This document shows, piece by piece, positions 28,030 to 36,571 of a DNA stretch of 64,000 nt. The position numbers and the translations under genes were made by a program. This stretch comes from an uncultured Litoreibacter sp. (GTDB lineage: Bacteria; Pseudomonadota; Alphaproteobacteria; Rhodobacterales; Rhodobacteraceae). Position 1 is the first letter of the stretch. Each line of letters starts with the position of its first letter. The stretch spans positions 186,001 to 250,000 of the forward strand of contig CANLQL010000004.1 of assembly GCA_947493265.1 (NCBI GenBank), given 5' to 3'. The notes beneath the pieces were generated by a model that saw only the letters and a program-made list of their open reading frames with translations, did no database searches and had not been told where the DNA came from.

Positions 28030-29112
28030 ATGAAAAGAAGAACAATCCTGGCCGGAGCCGTCGCGGCATTGGCCCTTACGGGCACTGCTTTTGCAGATGG
28101 CCACGCGAAAACCAAAGTCGGCTTCGTCTATGTCGGCCCTGTTGGTGACGGCGGTTGGACCTATGAGCATGACCAAGGTCGACTTGCTGTGGAAGCTGAG
28201 TTCGGCGACAAGGTCGAGACCGTTTACCAAGAAAATGTCCCTGAAGGGGCAGACGCCGAGCGCGTGATCACCCAGATGGCGCTGCAAGGTGCTGATATTA
28301 TCTTCACAACCTCCTTTGGCTATATGGACCCTACAAACGCGGTTGCCGCCAAATTCCCGGATGTGAAGTTTGAGCACGCAACAGGCTACAAGCGCGAGAC
28401 ACCGAATGTGTCCACATACTCGGCACGTTTCTATGAGGGCCGCGCTGTTCAAGGCCATATCGCAGGCAAGATGACCAAGACCAACAAAATTGGCTACATC
28501 GCGTCTTTCCCGATCCCGGAAGTTATCCGTGGCATCAACTCTGCCTATATTCACGCGAAACGCGTAAACCCGGATGTCGAGTTTAACATCGTGTGGGCTT
28601 ACACATGGTTTGACCCGGCGAAAGAAGCCGATGCGGCAACGGCGTTGATTGAACAAGGCGCAGACGTGATCTTGCAGCACACTGATTCCACAGCGCCTTT
28701 GGCGGCCGCCGAAAAAGCTGGGAACGTGATCGGGTTCGGTCAGGCATCCGACATGGCGGAATACAAGCCATCGCCGCGCGTCTCTTCGATCATCGACAAT
28801 TGGGCCCCTTACTACATCGCACGCGTTAAGGCTGTGATGGACGGTACTTGGGAAAGCGTTGACACATGGGACGGGATCGCACCCGGCATGGTCGAAATCG
28901 GTGAAATCACTGACGCTGTTCCGGCAGATATCAAAGCGGAAGCTCTTGCAATGGAGGCGGCGATGGCTGCGGGCGAATATAACCCGTTCACCGGTCCGCT
29001 GAACAAGCAGGACGGCTCCGTTTGGTTGGCAGAAGGCGAAACAGCGGATGACGGCACTTTGGCCGGCATGAGCTTTTTCGTCGAAGGACTGACAGGCGAT
29101 ATTCCGAACTAA
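28030..29112 (+). CDS. BMP-family periplasmic binding protein for nucleosides/purines
   Basis: The 360-residue protein starts with a clear signal peptide (MKRRTILAGAVAALALTGTAFA) with cleavage likely after AFA. It lacks a lipobox, so it should be a soluble periplasmic protein. The BMP (PnrA-like) fold shows in KVGFVYVGPVGDGGWTYEHD and the later ADVILQHTDSTAPLAAAEKA. Characterised BMP proteins (PnrA, BmpA relatives) bind purine nucleosides. Here the operon with xanthine dehydrogenase suggests bases such as xanthine or hypoxanthine, or their nucleosides. The track start at 27913 overlaps the permease; ATG 28030 is preceded by GGGGAG. The gene is followed directly by a strong terminator. Confidence 0.92.
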   Translation: MKRRTILAGAVAALALTGTAFADGHAKTKVGFVYVGPVGDGGWTYEHDQGRLAVEAEFGDKVETVYQENVPEGADAERVITQMALQGADIIFTTSFGYMDPTNAVAAKFPDVKFEHATGYKRETPNVSTYSARFYEGRAVQGHIAGKMTKTNKIGYIASFPIPEVIRGINSAYIHAKRVNPDVEFNIVWAYTWFDPAKEADAATALIEQGADVILQHTDSTAPLAAAEKAGNVIGFGQASDMAEYKPSPRVSSIIDNWAPYYIARVKAVMDGTWESVDTWDGIAPGMVEIGEITDAVPADIKAEALAMEAAMAAGEYNPFTGPLNKQDGSVWLAEGETADDGTLAGMSFFVEGLTGDIPN

Positions 29113-29136
29113 TCGGCGATCAGCTTGAGCTTTGAA

Positions 29137-29167
29137 AGCCCGCACCGATCCGTGCGGGCTTTTTCTT
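29137..29167 (+). terminator. Intrinsic terminator of the xdh-ABC operon
   Basis: AGCCCGCAC (29137-29145) pairs perfectly with GTGCGGGCT (29152-29160) around a six-base loop, and TTTTCTT follows. It lies 24 bases after the binding-protein stop, marking the operon end. Confidence 0.9.
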
Positions 29168-29248
29168 GCCAACTCACGGGAGCGTTTCTCGACAGTACCG
29201 CGACAAGCAATTAGGACTTTATTCCAACGGTCCAAACGGGGGTTCGGA

Positions 29249-29842
29249 ATGGTAGATCTGAAGTTTATCAGGCGGTTTTGTGCGGTATTCGCGCTGACAA
29301 TCCTGGCTGCATGTGGTGTCCCGCAAGACACCTCGGCACCGGCAACGCAGAATGAAATTGACCAACTGAGCACAGGTATCCTGGCCCTTGGTCCAAATGT
29401 CGATCCTGCAGAAGCAGCACGCGCCGCCCGAATTGCGTTCAGCTATTCCAAGCAATTGGCGGTGGAATATCAGATCACTGACCCGCCCCTGATCCACAAT
29501 ATGAAGGTGAATTCCGGGACAAAACCGCGTGGGTTATGCTGGCATTGGGCAGATGATCTGGAGGCGCGTCTGGCACAGGAAAACTTCCAAACGTTGGATT
29601 TGCATCGGGCCATCGCCAATGCGGACAGGCCGCTTTTCATCGAGCATTCGACCGCTATTCTAAGCCCAAAAGGTTCAACCATGGCGAATGGCATGATCGT
29701 TGATCCCTGGCGCTATGGTGGCAAACTTTATTGGGGAAAAACGACCGAGGATAAGCGGTACACCTGGTATCCCCGCGCCAAAGTGTTTGAGTGGAAGCGC
29801 AACGGTAAGCGCGGCAGCTTGCGCAGTCTTGCCGCAAGCTAG
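29249..29842 (+). CDS. Lipoprotein with a transglutaminase-like Cys-His-Asp pattern
   Basis: This 197-residue protein has a lipoprotein signal: basic start, hydrophobic stretch and lipobox TILAACG, with the lipidated cysteine near residue 22. The mature part contains, in order, RGLCWHWADDLEARL (about residue 98), FIEHSTAIL (about residue 132) and MIVDPWRYGGKLYW (about residue 151). The order C, H, D, with cysteine at the start of a helix and DPW after the final strand, resembles the catalytic triad of transglutaminase- or papain-like enzymes. This is inference from residue order only, as I do not recognise the family. The track start at 29132 includes the terminator region; ATG 29249 gives the signal peptide. 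Monocistronic by appearance. Confidence 0.65.
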   Translation: MVDLKFIRRFCAVFALTILAACGVPQDTSAPATQNEIDQLSTGILALGPNVDPAEAARAARIAFSYSKQLAVEYQITDPPLIHNMKVNSGTKPRGLCWHWADDLEARLAQENFQTLDLHRAIANADRPLFIEHSTAILSPKGSTMANGMIVDPWRYGGKLYWGKTTEDKRYTWYPRAKVFEWKRNGKRGSLRSLAAS

Positions 29843-29908
29843 TCGCCGCACGCGCTATTCACGCGATTTTTCTTTTCCGAACCGCGATCTCATGGCACCT
29901 ATTGCGCT

Positions 29909-30844
29909 ATGATTACTGAACTCAAAACGCGCTCTGGCGCGCCCGCCTCGCTGCTATGTTTCGGCGCAATGCAATTTGGGGAACGCGCAGATGGGGCTGC
30001 GTCCCGGTCGATGTATGAAGATTGCCGCAAGGCTGGAGTGAACTTCTTCGATACCGCGCACGCGTACACGGACGGAATGTCAGAAACTCTGCTGGGGGAA
30101 TTCGCAGCGTCCGAGCGTGACGACCTGATCATAGCCACCAAGGCAGGGTATGTCGGTGGAGCTGCGCGACAGAACATCTTAAGGACATTTGACGAAAGTC
30201 GCTCGCGCCTCGGAATGGACGAGATTGACTTGTTCTATATGCACCGCTTCGACGACGAAACGCCGTTGGAGGAAACTTTTGAGACCTTGGCAGGGCTGCA
30301 ATCTGACGGCAAAATTCGCTATGTCGGCGTTTCGAACTATGCAGCCTGGCAAGTGGTCAAAGCCCTCGGCGTGGCCGCAAAATTTGGAACGCGGATCGAC
30401 GTGTTGCAACCAATGTACAACCTTGTGAAACGACAAGCCGAGGTTGAGATTTTGCCCGCTTGTCTGTCTGAAGGCGTTGCTGTCGTGCCCTATTCACCGC
30501 TTGGCGGAGGGCTTCTGACGGGCAAATATGCCGCCGGGGAAACAGGGCGCTTGAACGAAGATAGCCGTTACAATGCGCGTTATGGACTGGATTGGATGCA
30601 CGCAGCCGGGGCGGCTTTGCCGGAAATCGCGGAAGCACATGACACCCATCCGGCGACATTGGCGGTGGCTTGGGTTGCGAAGAACCCAGCGGTTGCGGCC
30701 CCGATAATTTCGGCAAAATCATCCGCGCAACTGGCCCCATCTTTGGCCGCGATGCGCTACCGGATGTCAGACGCGCTTTATGCGCAGATGGCGGCGCTGA
30801 CACCGACTCCTGCCCCTGCGACGGATCGTTTGGAGGAAGCCTGA
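29909..30844 (+). CDS. Aldo/keto reductase
   Basis: This 311-residue TIM-barrel NAD(P)H oxidoreductase has the tetrad residues visible: Asp and Tyr in FFDTAHAYTDGMSE, Lys in IIATKAGY, and His in DLFYMHRFD. The NADP-binding end includes PYSPLGGGLLTGKY and later APIISAKSSAQLAPSLAAM. It falls in the large group acting on aldehydes or sugar-like carbonyls, and the substrate is not evident. It starts 66 bases after the lipoprotein gene and ends 13 bases before the convergent Hint gene. Confidence 0.88.
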   Translation: MITELKTRSGAPASLLCFGAMQFGERADGAASRSMYEDCRKAGVNFFDTAHAYTDGMSETLLGEFAASERDDLIIATKAGYVGGAARQNILRTFDESRSRLGMDEIDLFYMHRFDDETPLEETFETLAGLQSDGKIRYVGVSNYAAWQVVKALGVAAKFGTRIDVLQPMYNLVKRQAEVEILPACLSEGVAVVPYSPLGGGLLTGKYAAGETGRLNEDSRYNARYGLDWMHAAGAALPEIAEAHDTHPATLAVAWVAKNPAVAAPIISAKSSAQLAPSLAAMRYRMSDALYAQMAALTPTPAPATDRLEEA

Positions 30845-30857
30845 CGAAACCCGCAGG

Positions 30858-31493
30858 CTAGGCCAAGCTTGGCAAATAGTCGCGCTGTTGAACCATTGGA
30901 TAGCGGACAGCCGGGAAAGCTTTTGCAGATTTCTTGCGAAGCTCCGGAAAGCGGCGCACCATTTCGGTGCGCGCATCTTCATCAACCCGCGCAACCGCTG
31001 ATCCGCTTGGCAAAAAGGATGCGACGGGAAGACCACTGGCCACGATGATTTCATGCTGGTCGAAGACGAAGTTATAAAACGTCTCATGGTCGGTATCGCG
31101 GTTGTAAAAACTTGCATCATTGGTGCCTGCAAGCGCACGTGCTTCAACCAAGCCACCCGGGCCTTCAAAGTCGCCAACCAGCTGATAGCCCGGCACCAGA
31201 ACGTGATGTCCGGGCGCAAGTGTCAGGGGGCGCTGCGGCATCATTGGACCAACGGCACGTGCGTTCAATGTCACCGGTGCGTTGGATGCTTTGGCGACAA
31301 TTTCACAAAGATCGATCTTGCGACGCCAGATGACTTGCACAGGGCGCAGCCCATTGTCGCGCGTTACGATCAAATCACCCGGACGGATGGAATCGGCCCG
31401 ACGCGGCCCACATGGTGTGCGCAACAAAGCATTTCCGCTGATCCCCGTTAACGGTGCAACCGCCGGTTTTTCAATCTTTTTAATGTAGCTCAT
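30858..31493 (-). CDS. Hint-domain protein lacking the usual N-terminal cysteine
   Basis: The 211-residue protein carries a Hint_2-like (Hedgehog/intein type) domain. The segment SIRPGDLIVTRDNGLRPVQV near residue 38 and the later LTLAPGHHVLVPGYQL are typical of the roseobacter Hint_2 group, usually found at the C-terminus of RTX or secreted proteins. In those proteins the domain begins with a cysteine in a CFTPGT-like motif. Here the aligned region reads GISGNALLRTPCG, so that nucleophile is missing. The protein has no signal peptide and no repeats, so it is a stand-alone Hint module. ATG 31493 has GAGGGGA nine bases upstream. Possible self-processing is doubtful given the missing residue. 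Confidence 0.75.
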   Translation of the reverse strand: MSYIKKIEKPAVAPLTGISGNALLRTPCGPRRADSIRPGDLIVTRDNGLRPVQVIWRRKIDLCEIVAKASNAPVTLNARAVGPMMPQRPLTLAPGHHVLVPGYQLVGDFEGPGGLVEARALAGTNDASFYNRDTDHETFYNFVFDQHEIIVASGLPVASFLPSGSAVARVDEDARTEMVRRFPELRKKSAKAFPAVRYPMVQQRDYLPSLA

Positions 31494-31540
31494 ATCTCAG
31501 TCCCCTCGACTTCGCTGAGGTTAAGAAACCACCAGAGTCT

Positions 31541-31576
31541 GGCACAAGTTGGGAAAGATCGTGCCGATTTGGGAAA
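31541..31576. repeat. Tandem 16-base direct repeat upstream of the Hint gene
   Basis: GGCACAAGTTGGGAAA (31541-31556) and GTGCCGATTTGGGAAA (31561-31576) share the last eight bases and are 20 bases apart, about two helical turns. They lie 48-83 bases upstream of the Hint start. Two copies at this spacing suggest a regulator binding site. Confidence 0.4.
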
Positions 31577-31667
31577 CAATAAGGCAGACATAGTTAAGCC
31601 TGCGTTTAGGGTTGCGGGGCCATTTGACCGCGCAACTCCTAAAGTTTTAAGCAAATTTTATGGGTGC

Positions 31668-34163
31668 TTACCCGTCGATGCGGATCACAGCGTTTGTTGG
31701 ATCATAGGGGCTGTCTTCCGTCACGACCGCATCCCAAAGCTTGCGCTGCATCCGCACTTTCAGCTTTGTTCCGGGCGTTGCCAATTCAGGTGTGACATAT
31801 CCCATCCCGATGCTTTTGCCGAAAGCCACGGAATATCCGCCTGATGTCAAACGCCCGACCTTGGTATCGCCATCATACAAGGCTTCCCTGCCCCAAGGGT
31901 CCGCGTCGTCCGGCCCGTCGATCAACAGGGTCACGCATTTGGACCGAATGCCCAGCGCTTCCATTGCAGCTTTCCCGCGGAAGTCTTTCGACAAGTCCAC
32001 AAAGCGCGGCAGATCCGCTTCCAAAGGTGTTGCGTCACGTCCCAACTCTGTCCCGAAGGCACGATAGGACTTTTCCTGACGCAGCCAGTTTTGCGCGCGC
32101 GCGCCAACCAGTTTGAGCCCAAGCGGTTCCCCAGCTTTTTCAAGCAGGTCAAACAGGTAGTTTTGCATCTCCATCGGATGGTGAAGTTCCCAACCCAGCT
32201 CTCCGGTATAAGCAACCCGGATTGCATTGACCGGGCACATGCCCAACTCGATCCGCTTGGCGGATAGCCACGGGAAGCGCTTGTTTGACAAAGCGGTTTC
32301 GGGATCGGCGTCTTTGATCACAGCCTTCAACAGATCGCGCGACTTGGGACCGGCAATCGCGAAGACCCCGTGTTGCGATGTGCAATCATCCAGCCACATC
32401 GGGCCAAACTCTGGGACCATGTCGTTGATTGATTTCGCAAGGAAGTCGCTGTCATAGGCCTGCCAGGCCCCGGCGCTGACAAGATAGAATGTATCTTCGG
32501 ACAGGCGCACGATTGTGTATTCTGTCCGTGTCGTGCCCGCTTCTGTCAACGCATAGGTCAGGTTGATCCGACCCACTTTTGGCAGTTTGTTAGTGGTGAA
32601 CCAGTTCAAAAACGCTTCGGCGCCCGGGCCGCGCAATTTGTGCTTGGTAAATGCTGTCGCGTCGATCAGGCCGACGCCTTCGCGGATCGCCTTGGCCTCA
32701 TCATGGGCATATTGCCACCACGCACCGCGCCGGAAGCTGCGTCCGTCGTGATCAAAGTTCTCTGGCGCATCAAGCGGGCCGAAATAATTGGGGCGTTCCC
32801 ACCCATTCACGCAGCCAAACTGCGCGCCACGGGCTTTCATCCGATCATAGCTGGGTGCGGTTTTCAGAGGACGACAAGCAGGACGCTCTTCATCAGGGTG
32901 GTGCAGGATATAGACGTGGTCGTAGCATTCCTCGTTCTTGCGCGCGGCGTATTCCGTCGTCATCCAGCTGCCGTAGCGTTTCGGATCAAGGGAGGCCATG
33001 TCGATCTCGGCCTCGCCCTCGACCATCATCTGCGCCAGATAGTGCCCGGTGCCACCGGCAGCAGTGATCCCGAAGGAGAACCCTTCCGCCAGCCACATAT
33101 TGCGCAGTCCCGGTGCAGGACCGACCAGCGGATTGCCGTCTGGCGTATAGCAAATAGGACCATTGAAATCGTCTTTCAGACCGCTTTCCTCGCAGGATGG
33201 GACGCGGTGGATCATCGCGAGATATTGTTCCTCGATCCGTTCCAGATCCAACTGGAACAGATCGGCGCGGAAACTGTCTGGCACACCATATTCAAACCGC
33301 GCGGGCGCATTCTTCTCGTAGACCCCCAAAATCCAGCCGCCGCGTTCTTCGCGCACATAGGATTGCGCGTCTGCGTCGCGGATGACGGGGTGTTCGGGGT
33401 TGGTTTTCCGAAACTCGACCAACGCCGGGTCCTGATCCATGACGATGAACTGATGCTCGACCGGGATCGCTGGGATCTTGATCTTCAGAAGCTCTGCTGT
33501 GCGCTGCGCGTGGTTGCCGGTGGCTGTGACGACATGTTCTGCCGTTATCACTGTCTGTTCGTCGGAAGCAACAAGATTGCCACCTTTTTCCACCATCTTG
33601 GTGCAGGTCACACGCCATTCTGAGCCGGTCCATTCATAGCCATCAACCTGCCATTTACGCTCAATCGAAACACTGCGTTGACGGGCACCTTTGGCCATCG
33701 CCATGGTGACATCTGCGGGGTTAATATAACCATCTGTTGGATGATAAATCGCGCCTTCAAGATCGTCTGTGCGGATCAGTGGCCAGCGTTCTTTGATCTG
33801 GTCAGGGGTCATCCAGTCAAATGGTACGCCCACAGTTTCTGCCGTCGTCGCGTATAGCATGTATTCATCCATACGCGCTTTCGTCTGGGCCATCCGCAGG
33901 TTGCCACAAACCGAGAAACCCGCGTTCAGGCCAGTTTCGTCCTCAAGCGTTTTGTAAAACCGGATCGAATAGTCATGAATATGCGTCGTGGCATAGCTCA
34001 TGTTGAAATACGGCAAGAGCCCAGCAGCATGCCAGGTCGAGCCCGAGGTCAACTCATCCCGCTCCAAAAGCATCGTATCCCATCCCGCCTTACCCAAATG
34101 GTAGGCAATCGACGTGCCGACAGCGCCACCGCCAACAACAAGTGCTTTTACGTGCGTTTTCAT
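31668..34163 (-). CDS. FAD-dependent dimethylglycine/sarcosine dehydrogenase-like protein with GcvT domain
   Basis: The 831-residue protein combines a DAO-type FAD domain and a C-terminal folate-binding GcvT domain. The start is VVGGGAVGTSIAYHLGKAGW, the FAD dinucleotide fold. SGSTWHAAGLLPYFN holds a histidine at the place where dimethylglycine dehydrogenases link FAD covalently. From about residue 440 the GcvT part includes LTSGGYSVAFGKSIGMGYV near the C-terminus. Such enzymes demethylate dimethylglycine, sarcosine or similar amines and pass the one-carbon unit to tetrahydrofolate. Roseobacters use several paralogues for glycine betaine and choline breakdown. The specific substrate is not visible. 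ATG 34163 with GAGAGG eight bases upstream is chosen over 34169 or 34253. Confidence 0.85.
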   Translation of the reverse strand: MKTHVKALVVGGGAVGTSIAYHLGKAGWDTMLLERDELTSGSTWHAAGLLPYFNMSYATTHIHDYSIRFYKTLEDETGLNAGFSVCGNLRMAQTKARMDEYMLYATTAETVGVPFDWMTPDQIKERWPLIRTDDLEGAIYHPTDGYINPADVTMAMAKGARQRSVSIERKWQVDGYEWTGSEWRVTCTKMVEKGGNLVASDEQTVITAEHVVTATGNHAQRTAELLKIKIPAIPVEHQFIVMDQDPALVEFRKTNPEHPVIRDADAQSYVREERGGWILGVYEKNAPARFEYGVPDSFRADLFQLDLERIEEQYLAMIHRVPSCEESGLKDDFNGPICYTPDGNPLVGPAPGLRNMWLAEGFSFGITAAGGTGHYLAQMMVEGEAEIDMASLDPKRYGSWMTTEYAARKNEECYDHVYILHHPDEERPACRPLKTAPSYDRMKARGAQFGCVNGWERPNYFGPLDAPENFDHDGRSFRRGAWWQYAHDEAKAIREGVGLIDATAFTKHKLRGPGAEAFLNWFTTNKLPKVGRINLTYALTEAGTTRTEYTIVRLSEDTFYLVSAGAWQAYDSDFLAKSINDMVPEFGPMWLDDCTSQHGVFAIAGPKSRDLLKAVIKDADPETALSNKRFPWLSAKRIELGMCPVNAIRVAYTGELGWELHHPMEMQNYLFDLLEKAGEPLGLKLVGARAQNWLRQEKSYRAFGTELGRDATPLEADLPRFVDLSKDFRGKAAMEALGIRSKCVTLLIDGPDDADPWGREALYDGDTKVGRLTSGGYSVAFGKSIGMGYVTPELATPGTKLKVRMQRKLWDAVVTEDSPYDPTNAVIRIDG

Positions 34164-34318
34164 GAGCATTCCCTCTCTCGTGCTGGCCTTTTCTAGCAAA
34201 CCAGTTGGAAGAAAGTTCACATCATTCGACGCAAATAGAACCGTTTCCGACAACCAAGCGGCGCGAGTGTCGAAATTGGCGGGAATAAACGACGCGAAAA
34301 GCGCGACTGAAGGCTTGG

Positions 34319-34912
34319 TCAGCCCTCGATTGGGTCACTGTCTGGACGAACTTCGGGCAACTCAAGCGCGATGGTGAATTGCGGCAAATCAAACAAGTTG
34401 TGCAGTTCCGCCAGGTCGCGATCCGTAAATTCGGTAAAGCGCAGAAGAGTGTCCTGTTCCGTCAGCGCAAAACGTCTTGCACTTTCAACGGCTTGTGCAT
34501 TTTCCTGAACCCTGTGAAGCTGACCGACAAGCACATCCAACGCAAAGATATAGTTGGAGACGTAGGACTGCGCGGACCCAGGTAGTGCCCGGTCCATTTC
34601 CACGCGACTCAGCAATTCAGGTTCTGGATGGTCCAGCAATTGTGCCATGCGATGCTTGGAAGTTGCTTTTGGCAAAGGCGAAGACCACGATTGCGGTCCG
34701 GCGATTTCTTCCAAAGTGCCTTCAAGGATATCTAGAAACCTTTTGGGCTTGGATTGCGGCGCCCCTTCCAATTGCAGTTCAAGGCGATAAGGCGCGTCGG
34801 GACGGGCTTCTACTTCAACAAGTTGCTTGTCCGCCATCCCGGTAAATCCTGGGGACGCAAAGCTAAATGCCAGCAGCGTGCTGCCGAAAATCATACTCAA
34901 AGACCATTTCAT
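34319..34912 (-). CDS. Exported protein of unknown function
   Basis: This 197-residue protein begins with a likely signal peptide (MKWSLSMIFGSTLLAFSFAS). The mature part is mostly helical and charged, for example VSNYIFALDVLVGQLHRVQ and RFTEFTDRDLAELHNLF, without cysteines or recognisable motifs. It may be periplasmic. I do not recognise the family. It lies alone between the dehydrogenase genes, 155 bases downstream of the dimethylglycine-dehydrogenase-like start and on the same strand as both neighbours. Codon use looks like that of neighbouring genes, supporting a real gene. Confidence 0.55.
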   Translation of the reverse strand: MKWSLSMIFGSTLLAFSFASPGFTGMADKQLVEVEARPDAPYRLELQLEGAPQSKPKRFLDILEGTLEEIAGPQSWSSPLPKATSKHRMAQLLDHPEPELLSRVEMDRALPGSAQSYVSNYIFALDVLVGQLHRVQENAQAVESARRFALTEQDTLLRFTEFTDRDLAELHNLFDLPQFTIALELPEVRPDSDPIEG

Positions 34913-34974
34913 CGCTGGAAGGTCTCATAATTCGCGCAAAAATTCCAGTTCACACACTGTTGCCAATTTGGCGA

Positions 34975-35961
34975 CTAAAGCATTCCGGGGACAACCTGAT
35001 CGGGTGGCCTGTGGCCATCTGCGAAGGTTTTGATGTTCAGAAGGACCTTCTCCCCCATTTCGATCCTTCCCTCCAACGTCGCCGACCCCATATGGGGCAG
35101 CAGCACAACATTGGAAAGCGCACGCAATCTGGGGTTCACCTCTGTGCCATGCTCGAAGACGTCCAGACCTGCGCCCGACAGCTCTCCGGCGCGCAGCATC
35201 CGGGTCAGGGCATTTTCGTCGATGACCTCTCCACGGGAGGTGTTCACGATCACCGCAGATGGCTTCATCAGCTTCAACCGCCGCGCGTTCATCAGGTGAT
35301 AGGTCGAAGGTGTATGCGGGCAGTTGACCGACACCACATCCATTCGAGCCACCATCTGATCCAAGCTTTCCCAATAGGTTGCCTCAAGATCTTCTTCGAT
35401 GCCTTTATGGACCGGGGTACGGTTGTGGTAATGCACCTGCATCCCAAAAACTTTCGCGCGCCGTGCAACGGCCTGGCCGATGCGACCCATGCCCAAAATG
35501 CCAAGACGGCGGCCAGAAATGCGACCCCCCATCAACGCGGTTGGGGACCATCCTTCCCAATCCCCTGACTGCATCTTGGCCAACCCTTCCGGGATGCGCC
35601 GGGTCACGGCCAGAATCAGCGCCAGCGTCATATCGGCCGTATCGTCGGTCAGAACATCGGATGTGTTGGACACCAGAATGCCCCGCTGGCGGGCCGTTTG
35701 GACATCGATATGATCGACGCCCGCCCCGTAATTCGCGATCAGTTTCAGCTTTTCACCTGCCTGACCCAAAAGTCCGGCGTCGATTTGATCGCCGATCGTT
35801 GGCACCAAGACGTCTGCGGTTTTGGCAGCTTCGATCAGTTCCGATTTGGTCATCGGCGTGTCATCTTCGCGCAACGAAACGTCGAAAAGCTCGGACATTC
35901 GCGTCTCGACGGCTTCGGGCAGGCGTCGCGTGACAACAACACTTAGCTTGCGATACGGCAT
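34975..35961 (-). CDS. D-isomer 2-hydroxyacid dehydrogenase (glyoxylate/hydroxypyruvate reductase type)
   Basis: This 328-residue NAD(P)-dependent dehydrogenase reduces glyoxylate or hydroxypyruvate, or acts on related D-2-hydroxyacids. The substrate-domain signature ANYGAGVDHIDVQTARQRGI is near residue 75. The dinucleotide fold is GRRLGILGMGRIGQAVARRA near residue 150. The catalytic arginine falls in NTSRGEVIDENAL and the histidine in LPHMGSATLEGR near residue 285. This set matches GyaR/GhrB-like enzymes. ATG 35961 has GGGAG six bases upstream; the tracked start at 36030 is longer than the family. It could pair with the serine-glyoxylate aminotransferase at 0.8 kb, but the genes are far apart. 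Confidence 0.88.
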   Translation of the reverse strand: MPYRKLSVVVTRRLPEAVETRMSELFDVSLREDDTPMTKSELIEAAKTADVLVPTIGDQIDAGLLGQAGEKLKLIANYGAGVDHIDVQTARQRGILVSNTSDVLTDDTADMTLALILAVTRRIPEGLAKMQSGDWEGWSPTALMGGRISGRRLGILGMGRIGQAVARRAKVFGMQVHYHNRTPVHKGIEEDLEATYWESLDQMVARMDVVSVNCPHTPSTYHLMNARRLKLMKPSAVIVNTSRGEVIDENALTRMLRAGELSGAGLDVFEHGTEVNPRLRALSNVVLLPHMGSATLEGRIEMGEKVLLNIKTFADGHRPPDQVVPGML

Positions 35962-36074
35962 CCACATCTCCCAAAGCACTGGAATTTCCGCTTCCATAGT
36001 GGCAACATCCCGACCAAAGGGGCAAGTCACAAAAGCCCTAAATTAAGAGCAAACGCAGTAAATACAGGTCGCCT

Positions 36075-36569
36075 ATGTTCCGCGCATTGATTGTCGCCGC
36101 CGCCTTGGTGGTTTCCCAAGTTGTTTCGGTCGCCGCATCCGAGCGCGGTCCCGAGACGAATTTACCAATTCCGCGCTTCGTGTCGATGAAAGCCGCTGAA
36201 GGGAACGTGCGCCGTGGACCTAGCCTAAGCCACAGAATTGATTGGGTTTTCAAGCATCGCTATATGCCGCTGCAAATCGTTGCAGAATATGGGAACTGGC
36301 GGCGCGTGATTGACCGCGAAGGGGCTGGTGGCTGGATGCACTACACACTCTTGTCAGGTGTGCGCACAGTTCGGGTCGATACGGATATGGTCGAATTGCA
36401 TAAACTGCCCGATGTGACGTCGCCAATCTCGGCCAAGACCGAACGCGGTGTGATCGCACGGCTGGGCCGCTGCGACACAACCTGGTGCCAGATTACCGCC
36501 AACGGCTCAAAGGGATGGGCGCGCCGGGATGACCTTTGGGGTCTGATGCCCGGCGAAGTTCGCGAATAG
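36075..36569 (+). CDS. Exported bacterial SH3-like protein
   Basis: The 164-residue protein has a signal peptide (MFRALIVAAALVVSQVVSVAA) and two SH3-like units. The first includes EGNVRRGPSLSHRIDWVFKH and RVIDREGAGGWMHYTLL, and the second WCQITANGSKGWARRDDLWG. This is the SH3_4 / YgiM pattern of periplasmic proteins. Such domains bind peptidoglycan or other ligands, but no enzyme domain is attached here. It converges with the M3 peptidase, with a two-base gap between stops. Confidence 0.85.
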   Translation: MFRALIVAAALVVSQVVSVAASERGPETNLPIPRFVSMKAAEGNVRRGPSLSHRIDWVFKHRYMPLQIVAEYGNWRRVIDREGAGGWMHYTLLSGVRTVRVDTDMVELHKLPDVTSPISAKTERGVIARLGRCDTTWCQITANGSKGWARRDDLWGLMPGEVRE

Positions 36570-36571
36570 TC

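Noticed and set aside
28003-29373. 456-codon minus-strand ORF
   Set aside because: It is antisense to the BMP binding protein and crosses its terminator; Cys/Arg/His-rich shadow translation.
29843-29908. Terminator after the lipoprotein gene
   Set aside because: A T-rich run follows CGCG-CTATTCA-CGCG, but a four-pair stem is too weak to call.
32640-33623. 327-codon plus-strand ORF
   Set aside because: It is antisense to the dimethylglycine-dehydrogenase-like gene, whose motifs are fully intact.
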